Source: Chamaecrista fasciculata
Taxonomy: Eukaryota; Streptophyta; Magnoliopsida; Fabales; Fabaceae
DNA: 64,000 nucleotides
NCBI GenBank assembly: GCA_003254925.1
Contig: QANZ01006845.1
Coordinates: 124,001-188,000, forward strand
Direction of reading: 5' to 3'
Numbering within the stretch: the stretch's first letter is position 1; each line of letters opens with the position of its first letter. Position numbers and translations under genes: made by a program. Positions 34,874 through 53,864 of the stretch are shown in pieces. The notes beneath the pieces were generated by a model. That model saw nothing but the letters and a program-made list of their open reading frames with translations, did not search any database and had not been told where the DNA came from.

Positions 34874-35403
34874 GTATTTCCATTTTCGTCTTTCGATTCA
34901 CTTCTTCTCTTTGCTGCACCTCCACTTTCGCATTTTCTTACATACTTGGATGCTCTCTTAACATTCGGTATTCGGCTGAGTATTCTCAGTCTCTTGAAAT
35001 TCTCTGCAATTTCGTATTATTTTGGACAATACTCTCTCAATTTTATAGTGCTACTGCTCACCATCATGTCTGTTGAGCTGCCCCCCTCGCTAATTTACCT
35101 GCAAAAATCTGCATTCCTCTGTTTATTGATTTCTTTGTCGTTGAAATTTAGGAAGAAACACAATTCACTACTTTCTGTCATTGAAAATTCATTGGGGAAC
35201 AACGATCTGAAAACTTGTTTAGTTTGCCTGACGCTTTTAAAATTCCTTACTCCGTAGAATTATCATTTTGTTAATAGGCACCCATTTGGTTCATGATAAT
35301 TCGGGTGTATGTCATTGATTACCTTATCTTATATGAAGCTAAATTATGTAGGGAAATCAGATTTTATTACAGATCTTAATATTTTTTTAACTTTCTATTA
35401 AAG
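34874..35403 (+). other. leader intron of the IQD gene
   Basis: A purine-rich leader exon ends tttcgcttcag|gtatttcc at 34873. An acceptor, tttctattaaag|gaactt, lies at 35402-35403, 25 bp before the ATG. This gives a 530-bp intron in the 5' UTR, a common arrangement in IQD genes. It is inferred from splice consensus only. Confidence 0.55.
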
Positions 35404-35428
35404 GAACTTATTGAGGAATGCCAAGGAG

Positions 35429-38400
35429 ATGGGGAGGAAGGGGAATTGGTTTTCTACTGTGAAGAAAGCTCTGAGCCCTGAATCAAAGAAGAGGGATGAC
35501 CAGGTTTGGGGAATTTTTTTTTTTCTTGCTTTATCCCAATTCTGTGTACGTTTCTGATGGTTCTAGCAACTACCTCTGCAGAAACCAGATAAATCGAAGA
35601 AGAAATGGTTTGGGAAGCAAAAATTACAGACTTCAGACCCGTACTTGGAAACCGATAAAGAGCCACCTCCTCCCCCACAAGAAGAGGCTAAATTAACTAA
35701 TATTGAGAACGAAAACAATCATGTTCATGTTGTTGAACTTGCAACTGCTACGGATACTGAGGAAACTGTTACTGCTGTTCGGACAGTTCCTGTTCCTGTT
35801 CAAGCTCCTATAGTTCCTCATTTTGCTGGCAAATTAAATGCCGAAGTGGCAGCTGTAAAGATTCAAACAGCTTTTCGAGGATACTTGGTACGTGTCTCGT
35901 CCTTAAAAAGAAACCGTTATAAATTAGTCTATTAATCTATTTCTTCTCCAACCCCTTTCCTTTTTTCCCAAGCAACCAGACTTCATTCAAATGAGAGCAT
36001 TTGATTACTGAAAGTTTTATCTTCTATTATATGACCTCTTCAACTGTACCTACCCAGTTTTGAGGTCATCAGTAATTAACTATAATTGAATGATCAGCAA
36101 CATTTTAGCTAATTTCATTTGGACATAATTCAGGCAAGAAGAGCATTGCGGGCGCTAAGAGGGCTGGTAAGGTTGAAATCTCTGATGGAAGGGCCAGTTG
36201 TGAAACGTCAAGCTGCCAGTACCCTTCGATCTATGCAGACTTTAGCTCGCCTGCAAGCACATATTCGTTCTAGGAGGGTGAGGATGCTAGAGGAGAATCA
36301 GGCTCTTCAGAGACAGTTCTTACAGAAGCATGCGAAAGAGCTGAGCATGCAGGTGTCCCTAATTTCCTTATCTATTTAGTATCGTGGATCCCTTGACATA
36401 GGACCAACAATTATTTAGTTTTTGAATATCATATTTTGTACTTTATAATTTGTTTCCAACATAAATAACAGATGGGAGATGAATGGGATGACAGCCTGCA
36501 ATCAAAGGAACAAATTGAAGCCAAATTACTGAGCAAGTATGAGGCCACTGTGAGAAGAGAAAGAGCACTGGCTTATGCGTTCTCTCACCAGGTATTCTGT
36601 TCCACTTACGATTTACTTACATGATTTTCCTCATACAAAAAAAGAAAAGAAATGCATGAAAATTTTAGACAAGCTGAGAAGAATAAGATTGGAGGAAAAC
36701 TAGCTCAGTCCCTCTTACTCTGAAAATATCAAGCTGTATTGAGAAACTCAAATATGAACCTCAAGTCTTCATGTTCACAATAGTCAATTCTCAATTCTTT
36801 GCTTTGTTCTCCTCCCTTCAACATAGACCTGATATACACATGAATCCTCTTTTTGTCTTAACTATCTTCAAACCCATGTATTCTTCAGTCTTGGATTTCT
36901 CACAGCGATATCCTTCTTCCTTCTTTTTCAGTACCCGAGTTACAATGGGTCAGATTATTTTCGGCTAGACACTTTTTTTATTTTTTCCTTTTCGGGTTCT
37001 AGAGAAAAATACAGAAGTTATATCATCACTTCCCTATCACCACTTTCTTATTTGGATCTGGCATAAACCAGCTTACCGGAATATAGACACGTCTAATTCA
37101 CAAGTATATGACATTTCTACATATCACCTGATTTATTTTCATTCTTTTCTTGTCTTCCTTCTCTTCAATCTCATTAAGGGTGAATAGATTATTTTTTCAT
37201 AACAGAATTCCTAGATACCATGTTATATAAATTCTCTTACCAACAGCGTGCACAGAAGACAATAATAAGTAATAACCACAAACTGACACCACAAAATGCT
37301 AGATGACTTATTGAAGTGGTTGCATAGCTTCTTTTTCCTTGTTATTTGTTAATAGAAGTACTTGGTTACCTGAAGAAAACTTGTTAGATAGACCTAGGGT
37401 TTGTTTGGATAATTGGAGGGAGAGGGAGTGGGAGAGATTGGAGGGGAAGGGGAAGGAAGGGAAGGGGAGATTAATCTCCCTTTACTCTCCTTCTTGTTTG
37501 AAAAGCAACTCCTTCAAAATATCCCAATTTGGGATATTTAGAATTTATGGAGGGAGAGGGGGGGAGGGGGAGTGAGGGATTAAAAACTAATCCCTCATGA
37601 TCTTGTCCTCCAATCATCAACCATCCAAACAGGGGAAAGAGGCCCCAAAGCTCTCTCCCTCCCTTCCCTTCTCCTCTTTAATCCCCAATCCAAACATACC
37701 CCTAGTGTAAAAGAGATTGGGTAAACCATGCTGACCATAAAAATTATATACACACAGCAAGTACATTATTCATTGGTATCCATTTATAGAATAATATAAC
37801 TTACGCTTATAGTTTAGGTACAGCATTTTAAAGTTATTTTGTGGTATGACTGCAGAATGGGAAGAATTCATGTAGATCCATAAACCCTGTGTTTATGGAT
37901 CCAACAAATCCGGCATGGGGTTGGAGCTGGTTGGAGCGATGGATGGCAGCAAGGCCATGGGAGAGCAAAGAGGCAAATGAGCAGTCAAGTGTGAAAAGCT
38001 CAAGCCGCAGCATAAGTGTGGGAGAAATCAGCAAATCCTATGCACGTTACCAATTGAATTCCGAAAAGCATTCTCCAACACCCAGCCAAAACCCAGACTC
38101 ACCTTGCTTCTCAACTCCTTCCAAGCCATCAGTCACCAAGAAGCAGAAGAAAGTGAACCCCAGCTCTAAGGCTGTTGACACCTTTGTTGCTGATGATGAC
38201 TCTAAAAGCATGGCCAGTGTGCAGTCCGGGTTTCGGAGGCACTCAATTGCTGGGTCATCAATTAGAGATGATGAGAGCCTTGCAAGCTCCCCTGCACTTC
38301 CAAGTTACATGGTGCCAACACAGTCTGCAAAAGCTAAGTCTAGGACACACACTCCATTAGCAACCATAGAGAATGGAACAACAGAGAAAGGCTCCTCTGC

Positions 38401-38530
38401 TGCAGCCAAGAAACGTCTCTCTTTCCCTCCTTCACCGGCCAGCCGTCCAAGACGCCATTCAGGTCCTCCCAAGGTAGAAGAAAGCAGCTTCAATGCAGAG
38501 GTCACTGTGGGTAATGGAGTTGCCGGTTGA
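35429..38530 (+). CDS. IQ-domain (IQD1/IQD2-type) calmodulin-binding protein
   Basis: Five coding exons, 35429-35503, 35582-35887, 36134-36352, 36472-36591 and 37856-38530, give 464 residues. The start MGRKGNWFSTVKKALSPESK is typical of IQD proteins. The IQ67 domain covers about residues 114-180, with AVKIQTAFRGYLARRALRAL, VRLKSLMEGPVVKRQA and LQAHIRSRRVRM, and is split by the intron between GYL and ARR, the hallmark position of the family. Next come KYEATVRRERALAYAFSHQ and NPAWGWSWLERWMAARPWES. The C-terminus has RRHSIAGSSIRDDESLASSP and ALPSYMVPTQSAKAKSR, the DUF4005-type end. IQDs are basic scaffold proteins linking calmodulin to microtubules, membranes or the nucleus. This sequence matches the IQD1/IQD2 group best. 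An out-of-frame ATG precedes the start. Confidence 0.94.
37397..37701. mobile_element. foldback MITE with purine-rich arms in the last IQD intron
   Basis: The left end gggtttgtttggataattgg and right end ccaatccaaacatacccc are complementary. Arms are rich in GGGAGAGG on the left and CCTCCCTTCCC on the right, with a small internal palindrome near 37517-37540. The trinucleotide cta flanks both ends (37394-37396 and 37702-37704), a possible 3-bp target duplication. That would suit a PIF/Harbinger-type element, but three bases are weak evidence. Confidence 0.6.
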
Positions 38531-39360
38531 TTATAGGAAAGAAAGTCACTTGAAGTGGTACCTAAAAAGAACATAAACGATACAAGACCAAAAGGTTCAT
38601 TTGATTTGAGTGTTCATTTATTTATTTCATTACTATATAAATTATCTGTATCTTGTTGTTGTAGAAGGTGTTGATTTGGGTTGGTGGAGAAGAAGAATGT
38701 GTCAAATCTTTATCGATCTTCCTCATTAAGGACGATTATCATTCTGTTTAAATTTGTTGGTTCCTCATTTATGATATAAAGTGTATATTATACTATAAAA
38801 AGTATAATCTGTTTCTTTTATATTAATATTTTTGTTCTATAAATACCTCATTCTAATATATACATTGTCCAAGAATTTGAGATCTCTATGGTACCAGATT
38901 AAACATGAAATGAAAGTAAATGTTCTCACAATCTTGAATAGAATTAGTGAAGATGAAAAGTAACGTTGTGGGGGAAGTGAGGAAATAAACCTAGTTTTAT
39001 TTATTTATTTTTGTTTTTTACAAATACAATTCTTTTGACTTGTAACAAAATAGATGCTACCTCCTTCGGATAATAAATTTTTATAAATTTTGCATGCTCT
39101 ATCTATTTATTCCGCATTGTATTAAAGAATTGTATGTATTGACTTGTAGTCATTCAAGTCTATTTTATTAGATGTAGTGATCTCTATTTATTCCGCATGT
39201 TGATTTGTCATGCCAAAACTGGGGTGGCATGTATGGATCGGATTAATTTTAACTCTGAATGAGGCTTTTATGTTCGGTTGATTTTTTTTTTTCCGCTTAA
39301 CTTAATCCAACCCAACTTGGAACTTTACGAGTAGGATCAAATTCATAAGTCAATACATAC
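38531..39360. other. 3' UTR of the IQD gene and intergenic DNA
   Basis: The first 300 bases are likely the 3' UTR. No coding frame or RNA gene is seen in the rest. Confidence 0.4.
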
Positions 39361-39580
39361 AATTTTTTAAAAACTTATCGTTAACAACTTAATATTCACG
39401 CGTCATCATTTAACAGCCACATCATCAAGTTTAACTGACGGTTAATAATTCAGGGACTAGAAAGTGAAAAATTAAGCAATTGAGTTGTAGTTTCCCACAA
39501 TTCAGGGATCAAATCATTGACTCAGTAACATTTGAGGAACCAAAAAGTAGGTTTTCTCTAAAGATTAAAATAGAAAAAAA

Positions 39581-40038
39581 AGGCTAAAGTGTACTTTTGG
39601 TCCCATAACTTTGGCAAAGGTTTCAATTTGGTCCTATAACTTTTTTTGTTGCAATTTTGGTTTCATAACTTTGGCAGAGGTCTCAATTTGGTCCCATAAC
39701 TTTTTTTATTGCAATTTGGTCCCATAACTTCTAAAAACGTCTCACCGTTAGTCCCAAGCTGATTTCCATCTATCTCATAACTTCACTCATATTTGTCACG
39801 CCATCATCCAACTCAGTATGTTAGATCATCTTTAGCGGCAGATAATGGATGGAAATCAGTATTGGGACCAACAATGAGACGTTTTCAAAAGTTATTGGAC
39901 CAAAATTGCAATAAAAAAAGTTACGAGACCAAATTGAAACCTTTGCCAAAGTTATGGGACCAAAATTGCAACAAAAAAAGTTATGGGACCAAATTGAAAC
40001 TTTTGCAAAAGTTATGGGACCAACAGTGTACTTTAGCC
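39581..40038. mobile_element. foldback MITE, family A, upstream of TIM14
   Basis: Starts aggctaaagtgtacttttgg and ends accaacagtgtactttagcc. Both arms share three to four copies of the 'gcaattttggt...ataacttt' module. Flanks share gaaaaaa, compatible with a decayed 9-bp duplication in a poly-A stretch. Directly after it, 40045-40107 reads aggatcaaaacgaaactttg and then aataggacttttggtctttt, the right arm of the family seen inside 8516-8933, so the insertion lies in or next to an older element. The right edge is less than 200 bp before the TIM14 start codon. Confidence 0.75.
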
Positions 40039-40220
40039 GAAAAAATTGAAGGATCAAAACGAAACTTTGAGCAAACTTGAGGTACCATAATAGGACTTTT
40101 GGTCTTTTATATTTTATAAGTCATATCTTCATCTTCCATATCCTTTTGGCAGGAAGCACGAACCCTAACAACCTGCTAGCTGCGGATGTCCATTTGCAGT
40201 TCTTTAAGGTGTTTAAGATA

Positions 40221-41992
40221 ATGGTAAGCCCTATATATGCTCGTCCTCTTTTATTGTCTACTTATTATATCTACTTTTATTTTCTGCTTCGATCTGCAAC
40301 TAGGAAATCCTCGTCCAACATAAGGTTTATGCGGCAATATCACTTTGTTCAATTGCTTTTTCGACATTTTTAGTCATGGTAGCCTAGGTGAATCCTAGTT
40401 TCTGACCCACTACTTCAGCAATCTTCTCTAGCATGCTTAAATAGTTTTAAAATCTAAATATACCTCACTTTTTCTCATGGATCTTCCTTATTTTCTTCGG
40501 ATTTGATCTTTACCCAACACCCGCGCCACATTAACCAGAAGTTGGAATTTTTCTCCTCTCTGTTAATGATGAGAGTTTAGAGGTCAATTGATTTGCCTGA
40601 TTTCCCAAGAACGAAGAGTGTCTATTATTTTAAGCTTTGGTCATTTCCAAATATCCTTCTTGAAACTGAAATTAAAACTTGAAACAGGCTACTCCATTAA
40701 TAGCAGGGCTTGCTGTAGCTGCTACTGCTTATGCTGGCAGATATGGTATCCAAGCCTGGCAAGCGTTCAAGGCAAGACCACCTAGAATGCGTAAATTTTA
40801 TGAAGGTGGTTTCCAACCTACTATGACTAGGAGGGAAGCAGCTCTTATACTGGGAATCAGGTATTGTCATCCTTGTTCTTGTTACCAATTCATTCCTGTT
40901 ACTATAATTCTGAAAATGATCAGAATGTTGTTGAGCCTCTGAGGCACTGTGAGTCAGTTCTTTTATGGCATTAATTAAATTAGTGCACTTGCATTGCATA
41001 ATATATGTTTTGGTTAATATTTAATATTAATTTTTCAACTCTATTTGCTAATTAGTTAGTAAGCTTACACAACCAATTCAACTTAGGCTAGCTGACAATG
41101 CTCAGTTGTTTTTCCCTTAAGCTGTTAACATGTTCCGTTGTTTAAGACATAGATCATTAGGAAATGCTTAGGGCACTCTTGGCCAACCTAGATCAACAGA
41201 TTCTGCTATACATAATACAATGAATCTAATGCACTGCTCCCTTGCAAGTGTTCTTGTGTGTGACTATCCTGGGCTACCCTCAAGATTCCCTGTGTGCTTA
41301 GTTTTGATTGATCAGTTAAGGACTCTAATAAAACTACAGCATATACCTTATGATCTTATCAGTATATTAGAAAATATGCATCATAGTGTACTATTAATAA
41401 ATTTGAATGCCAATTGACTCTTATTTCTTTATGGATTGGTAAATGATTCTCACATACTTGGGAGGCTTATAGAGCCTTATCTCTCGCTTCCCCCATTCTC
41501 CTCAAGTGTGAATGACTTGCCATGGGAGAATGTTGGGAATATGCACATTAACATTTGAGTACAGCGACACGTAATAGATTAGTAAGACTCAATATTGATT
41601 GACCACTTAAATTCCTTTGGTTCCAATACGATATATATATATATATAGGACAAAGGCAGTCAACTTGTATGATCAACAAGTTCAGGATTACTTATTAATT
41701 AGAGAGATCAGAAGTTATCATTATCATAAGCTGGATTGTATGTATCTGTCATTTTTTGTACTCTATAGTCTATATCTCTTGTGCCATATATTGTCTCCAT
41801 TACTTTTTCTTGCTGATTTTTGAATATCATGGCAGAGAGAGCACCCCAACAGAGAAGATAAAAGAAGCACATAGGAGGGTGATGGTGGCAAACCATCCAG
41901 ATGCAGGTGGTAGCCATTACCTTGCATCAAAAATTAATGAAGCAAAAGATATGTTACTAGGCAAGACCAAAGGAGGTGGTTCGGCATTTTGA
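40221..41992 (+). CDS. TIM14: mitochondrial import inner membrane translocase subunit TIM14 (Pam18 J-protein)
   Basis: Three exons, 40221-40223, 40688-40860 and 41836-41992, give 110 residues. The first coding exon contributes only the ATG, which is directly followed by gtaagc; exon 2 begins with GCT ACT CCA. The protein starts [18 protein letters not shown], one membrane segment facing the intermembrane space, followed by [15 protein letters not shown] and [20 protein letters not shown]. The J domain has [20 protein letters not shown], with the HPD needed to stimulate Hsp70. The end [10 protein letters not shown] fits plant TIM14. It works in the PAM motor that drives preprotein import into the matrix. 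Length and order match plant homologues exactly. Confidence 0.94.
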
Positions 41993-43200
41993 AGATCGTT
42001 TCTTCCTATCCTCTCATCCTATACGCTGACAGTTTTGACGATGTTCTCACCAAAATTCAATATAAGTTAGTTTGGTCTCCGACCAATAAATACTTGTAGA
42101 CCCTATTATGAAGCGATGTTGTTTTGGTGAGTTTTTCTAGATAAGGAAGCCCCGTAACAACTTGACTTTTGTTATTTAGAGTTGAGAAGACCATCGATGA
42201 AAGTTTTTACTTATTTTACTTGCACTGGTGTCAATTCTAGCTATTTCATTTGGTCTTGTCCATATATGTATACACACACACACACATACTTTGTCTATCG
42301 TGTTTGATTTAATAACTTACCCAAGTCTATGACACGAGAGCTTGAGGGGTGGTATTGATAGGCATTTCGTGTGATCAATTTGTCCAAAGGCAAAAGTGAG
42401 ACTTCCTTTTTTTTTTTTTGTACAAAAAGTGAGACTTCATATTGGCAAGTTATGATAATCAAATAATTATCTTCCATCAGACGTGAGACGCCTTCTTCTG
42501 TTCTATTATTTCTTTTGTTTATTTTTTCGTAAAAGATTATTTCTATCTTTTATTCTTCTTGTTTTAAGGAAAAACAAACATAATTCTCAAACTTAATGGT
42601 TCTATGGCTGTAGGGTCCTTTTTTAGAAAAAAAAACATTTCTTCCGAGGTGATTGGTCAAAAATATTTCAAGCTGGAGACTTGAATGGGTTAAACATTTT
42701 TATGTGGATGAATTTAGGTTAAGTTTCCTATGAGGTTTTTTCAGTTTTTTATGAAATCAAATTTAACAAAACAAAGGGCTTTATTTTAGTGAATTTTTTT
42801 TTAAATGAAATCTAGGACTTTTATTTAGCTTTTAAAAATATTTTCACAATCGAATCATTAATAAATGTATGGAATTTTATATTTTTTTTTATCTTATTTC
42901 TTTTAGTATTTATTCAAACTCTTTCAAAAAAAATCTAAAACATATTTTCAATTATATTAAGATAATAAATCGTAAGTAATATATTTAAAATCTTTATACA
43001 AAACATGAACAATTCAATTATAACAATTGGTGTTGAGACTTGAGATAAGTAAATTCCCTAATGTTCTAAACATTTTTTTAAAAAAATCTATTGTGTTATA
43101 TATTAAAATTTTAAACTTAAACATTATTCTTAGGGGAAAATTTTGTCTATTTGTTCTGTGTTTTTTTGGGGAGAAATATTTATCCATGGATTAAGGGATT
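41993..43200. other. 3' UTR of TIM14 and intergenic DNA
   Basis: Contains a (CA)n run near 42273-42286 and AT-rich DNA. No coding frame above background. Confidence 0.4.
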
Positions 43201-43220
43201 TTTATTGTGGAGAAGTATCA

Positions 43221-43390
43221 TGGGCCATAAAAGTTTTAGGTCTTGAATTTTGCTTTTGGACCTAGTACCTTCTGACATTTTTAATGGATTTCAGAGTAAT
43301 TTAGGCCCAATAGTCAGTTGGCCCGATAGCGCAGATTAATTTTCGCTCTCCTCATATATAAAGCACTATCTTGCAATGCTAGGGTTTAGT
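43221..43390 (+). promoter_or_regulatory. ribosomal-protein-type promoter of RPS23
   Basis: Site II-like elements TGGGCC occur at 43221-43226 and, in reverse (ggccca), at 43304-43309. A TATA-like tatataaa lies at 43355-43362. A telo-box-like agggttt, the reverse of AAACCCT, is at 43381-43387, just downstream of the expected start. The pairing of site II and telo boxes is established for plant ribosomal protein and other growth-linked genes. Confidence 0.65.
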
Positions 43391-43470
43391 CTCTGGCAGC
43401 AGCTATTACCGTCTTCGTCTCCAAACTTTCTTGAACAGTATCAGCGCAGAGGAACTAGTTAGCCGCCACT

Positions 43471-44959
<1,489 letters not shown>

Positions 44960-45890
44960 ACTGTGGGATGGCACTTCTAATTTTGTTTAAATAGTTTATC
45001 CTAAGATTTATGAAGCTTGCGACAATGAGGATGGATTTGTTTTATGTTCAATTTTGGATTCTTAGTTAATCCACCGCACTTTATTATTTATCTCGCATAT
45101 CTTTACATGACTCGTCAACTTTTGGTTAGTTTTAGCTTAATGTGTGCCATTTTTTATACCTATGACTGTTCCTTTTGGACATCATATCAGATAACATCAC
45201 ACCATATTGTATGCCTACATTGTGCCCACTCTACCGAATGGTACAATTGATTATTGGTTTAGTACTGGTGTGATTTTTTAAGCAGATTATTATTCAAGTT
45301 GAGATACGAATTCCAGTTAATCGTCGGGGTAAATGTATAATAATGAAGGGGTCTGCACTTATTAAGTTGCCATTATCTGGGTGCATATCCATAAATTCTG
45401 TTGTCATCTCTTCGGAGTCATTATATTTGATTCAGGGTCTATGTTGAGAACACGTATGATGGAGTTGAGAGATTTATGTTTTTATTTTTCGCAATAAACT
45501 CTCTAGGATAGTTCAAGCTCTATTAAGAAAATGTAGGTAATAAATGAATATTAATCAGGGATAGGTTGGTCGAATCACAAACAATTGGTGCAGTCTGTTG
45601 GTCTGTTACAATACGTGTGGAGTACATTGGGCAAGAAACGAAAGCAAATGGAGAGGAGCAAAAATTGAAGCACTAAAAGTGATAGTAAAGGCAGAGGCTT
45701 TCACCCAAGAACTTTACTTTACACTGGGTGTTGCAGCTATGATTGTTAGAGATGGTGAGAGATGGACTAAATCTAAAGCTTATACTTGCAGAAAGGACAT
45801 GGGTAAGAGGTGTTGGCGGGAGGAAATATGAAATATTTAAAGCATTGCCATTGTGGGTGGGAGTGTGAGACTGGGAGACTATTTAATCCT
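44960..45890. other. 3' UTR of RPS23 and intergenic DNA
   Basis: A 77-codon frame at 45598-45831 has no recognisable domain and is probably chance. Nothing else is seen. Confidence 0.4.
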
Positions 45891-45892
45891 GA

Positions 45893-46340
45893 GTAGGGAT
45901 GATCATGATCATGGGTAGGGTACTATGATATCCGGACCCATACTCAGATGTGAGTGGGTATCAAAATAAATCCCCAGACCCATACCCGTTGGGTAGTCTA
46001 ATCTCCATACCCGCACCCAAACTCGAAAAATTTTTAAAATAAATTATTTTTTGTTAATATAAAATTTATATTTATCCAATTTTTTACATCCATAACTACT
46101 AAAAATAAAAAAATAAATCATAAATATGAATACATTAATAAAATATTTCAATATTTATAAAAACTTTAATATTTTTCAGTAAAAAGTGTTAAAGTATTAT
46201 ATTTTTTAAATATAAAAATATATTTATTATTACTAATGGATAAGGTACGAGTAGGGTACCACCATACCCAAACCTGTACCCATTAAGAATGGGTACGGGT
46301 TTAGACCCATACTCATAGGGTAAATTTCAAGGTCCTCTTG
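45893..46340. repeat. foldback repeat with 'GGGTACC'-type arms
   Basis: The left arm has gggtagggtactatgatatc and repeated 'gacccatac' and 'gtgggtat' words. The right arm has gtagggtaccaccataccca and gggtacgggtttagacccat. A very AT-rich centre (about 46025-46230) separates them. Precise ends and target duplication were not resolved. Confidence 0.55.
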
Positions 46341-46564
46341 GATATGGGTATCAAAGAAGCTAGCTAGCGGTTATGTCAATATCCATTATCACAGTATCTC
46401 CAGCAAAATTTTACTAGAAGAATCATCGAATTCCATGGGTAAATACTCAACTGACAACTCTAATACCTAACCCTTTTCTTCTCTTCCATAAGCCTAATAG
46501 CCAAGTCTTTGTTTATTACTTTATTTTGGCCTTCACGAGAATAAGCAGTACATTAATTTAATTT

Positions 46565-47087
46565 ATGCAAAAGACCATTTCATGCCCCTAATGTTTGCGG
46601 TGATTTTTAGTTATGTCTCTAACGTTTTATTTGTGTCAGTTGTGCCCCCAATGTGAAACGTTAGTTTCAATTATGCCCCCAATTTTATTTGTGTGTCAAT
46701 TTTTTGTTCTGAATTGAATATGTGGCAAGATGACTGGATAAATAAAACATCCATAATTTATTGTCCACTATGACATTTCCTACATGGATTTACATTCTTT
46801 AAATTAAAAAATTATTACCCTAAATTTTTTTTGACATTTTCATTTTTATCTTCGCAAGCCTTATACCACGTAGGAAATGCCATGGTGGATAAAAAATAAA
46901 TCATAGATGTTTTATTTATCCAGTCATCTTGCCACATATTCAATTCAGAACAAAAAATTGACACATCAGCATTGAGTCAAAATTGGGGGCATAATTGAAA
47001 CTAACGTTTCACATTGGGGGCACAACTGACACAGGGTATAACTGAAAATTACTGCAAATGTTAGGGGCACGAAAGGAGCTTTTGCCA
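46565..47087. mobile_element. foldback MITE, family B, upstream of MCM8
   Basis: The left end gcaaaagaccatttcatgcc and right end gcacgaaaggagcttttgcc are complementary. Arms share 'cccctaatgttt', 'atgtgaaacgtta' and 'gtggcaagatgactggataaa' segments, the last being long and nearly perfect. The flank atttaattta occurs on both sides, a plausible 9-10 bp target duplication, but in AT-rich DNA. The element ends about 240 bp before the MCM8 start codon. Confidence 0.75.
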
Positions 47088-47327
47088 TTTAATTTAATAT
47101 TAACTAATATGCATTCCCCTACGAATGTCAGATGACGATAATCTATCTATCCATTGCTAACAAAAAAAAAACTTGGGATATTTAGCATGATTCTGTAAAC
47201 CACATTGGCCCAAGAAAAGCCCAAAAAAACAGTAAAAATGAGAAGAAGAAGAAGGGACTCCCGCCAAAAGCTGTAAGATAGAATAGAAGTCACGGCCGGG
47301 AACGACAAGCTATCGGAGGGAATCGGG

Positions 47328-53238
<5,911 letters not shown>

Positions 53239-53864
53239 ACTGAAACTAGGCGATGCTCATCTTGACCTTCGATTCTGGGGATGTGATGTTTCTGGTTGAC
53301 CGAATGCCAAATATGCTAATGGCTTCATCCAATTATGACTGTCATGGAGTCCGCCATGGCATGTCATGCAGTAAGAAAATAGACCCCCTTGTGTAACTTC
53401 AATTTTGGTTGTAACTGATAGGGTTTAGAAACAAAATCAAACAAACTTTGGCACCAACGGAATCTCTTGTGTTAAAATACAGAGATTATATGAGAAGGGG
53501 TTTCGCTCATGTGTTTCTTTGTGAGATTAGTATATTATGTTGTAGCAGTTGAACCTTAATTGAAAATAAATAAATGAATACAAGGAGCGTTTAAGATATG
53601 GTATGTCATTCTGTCCATTGACGAAGTGAAGTATTTTCTTGTTTAATTAAACAAAGAAACAAAAGATTAGTATGCAGCACCTGGAGCATCAATTTTTATC
53701 TTGTCAATGAGTGGATTTAACTTTTGTTCATTTTTTGGGTATATTTCGACCGAAGAACGATTTGGTATATACTATTAATCAACCGTTTTACTATATGCTA
53801 ACATTGTTGCCTAGTTTCACACACAATTGAGTCTTGGCACGCCATTGCAAGTCATAAAACCGAA
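53239..53864. other. shared 3' region between MCM8 and the PPR gene
   Basis: The stop codons of two convergent genes face each other across about 630 bp. The stretch probably holds both 3' UTRs. No other feature is seen. Confidence 0.5.

Noticed and set aside
45598..45831. 77-codon plus-strand frame after RPS23
   Set aside because: No family resemblance and no promoter or splice context.
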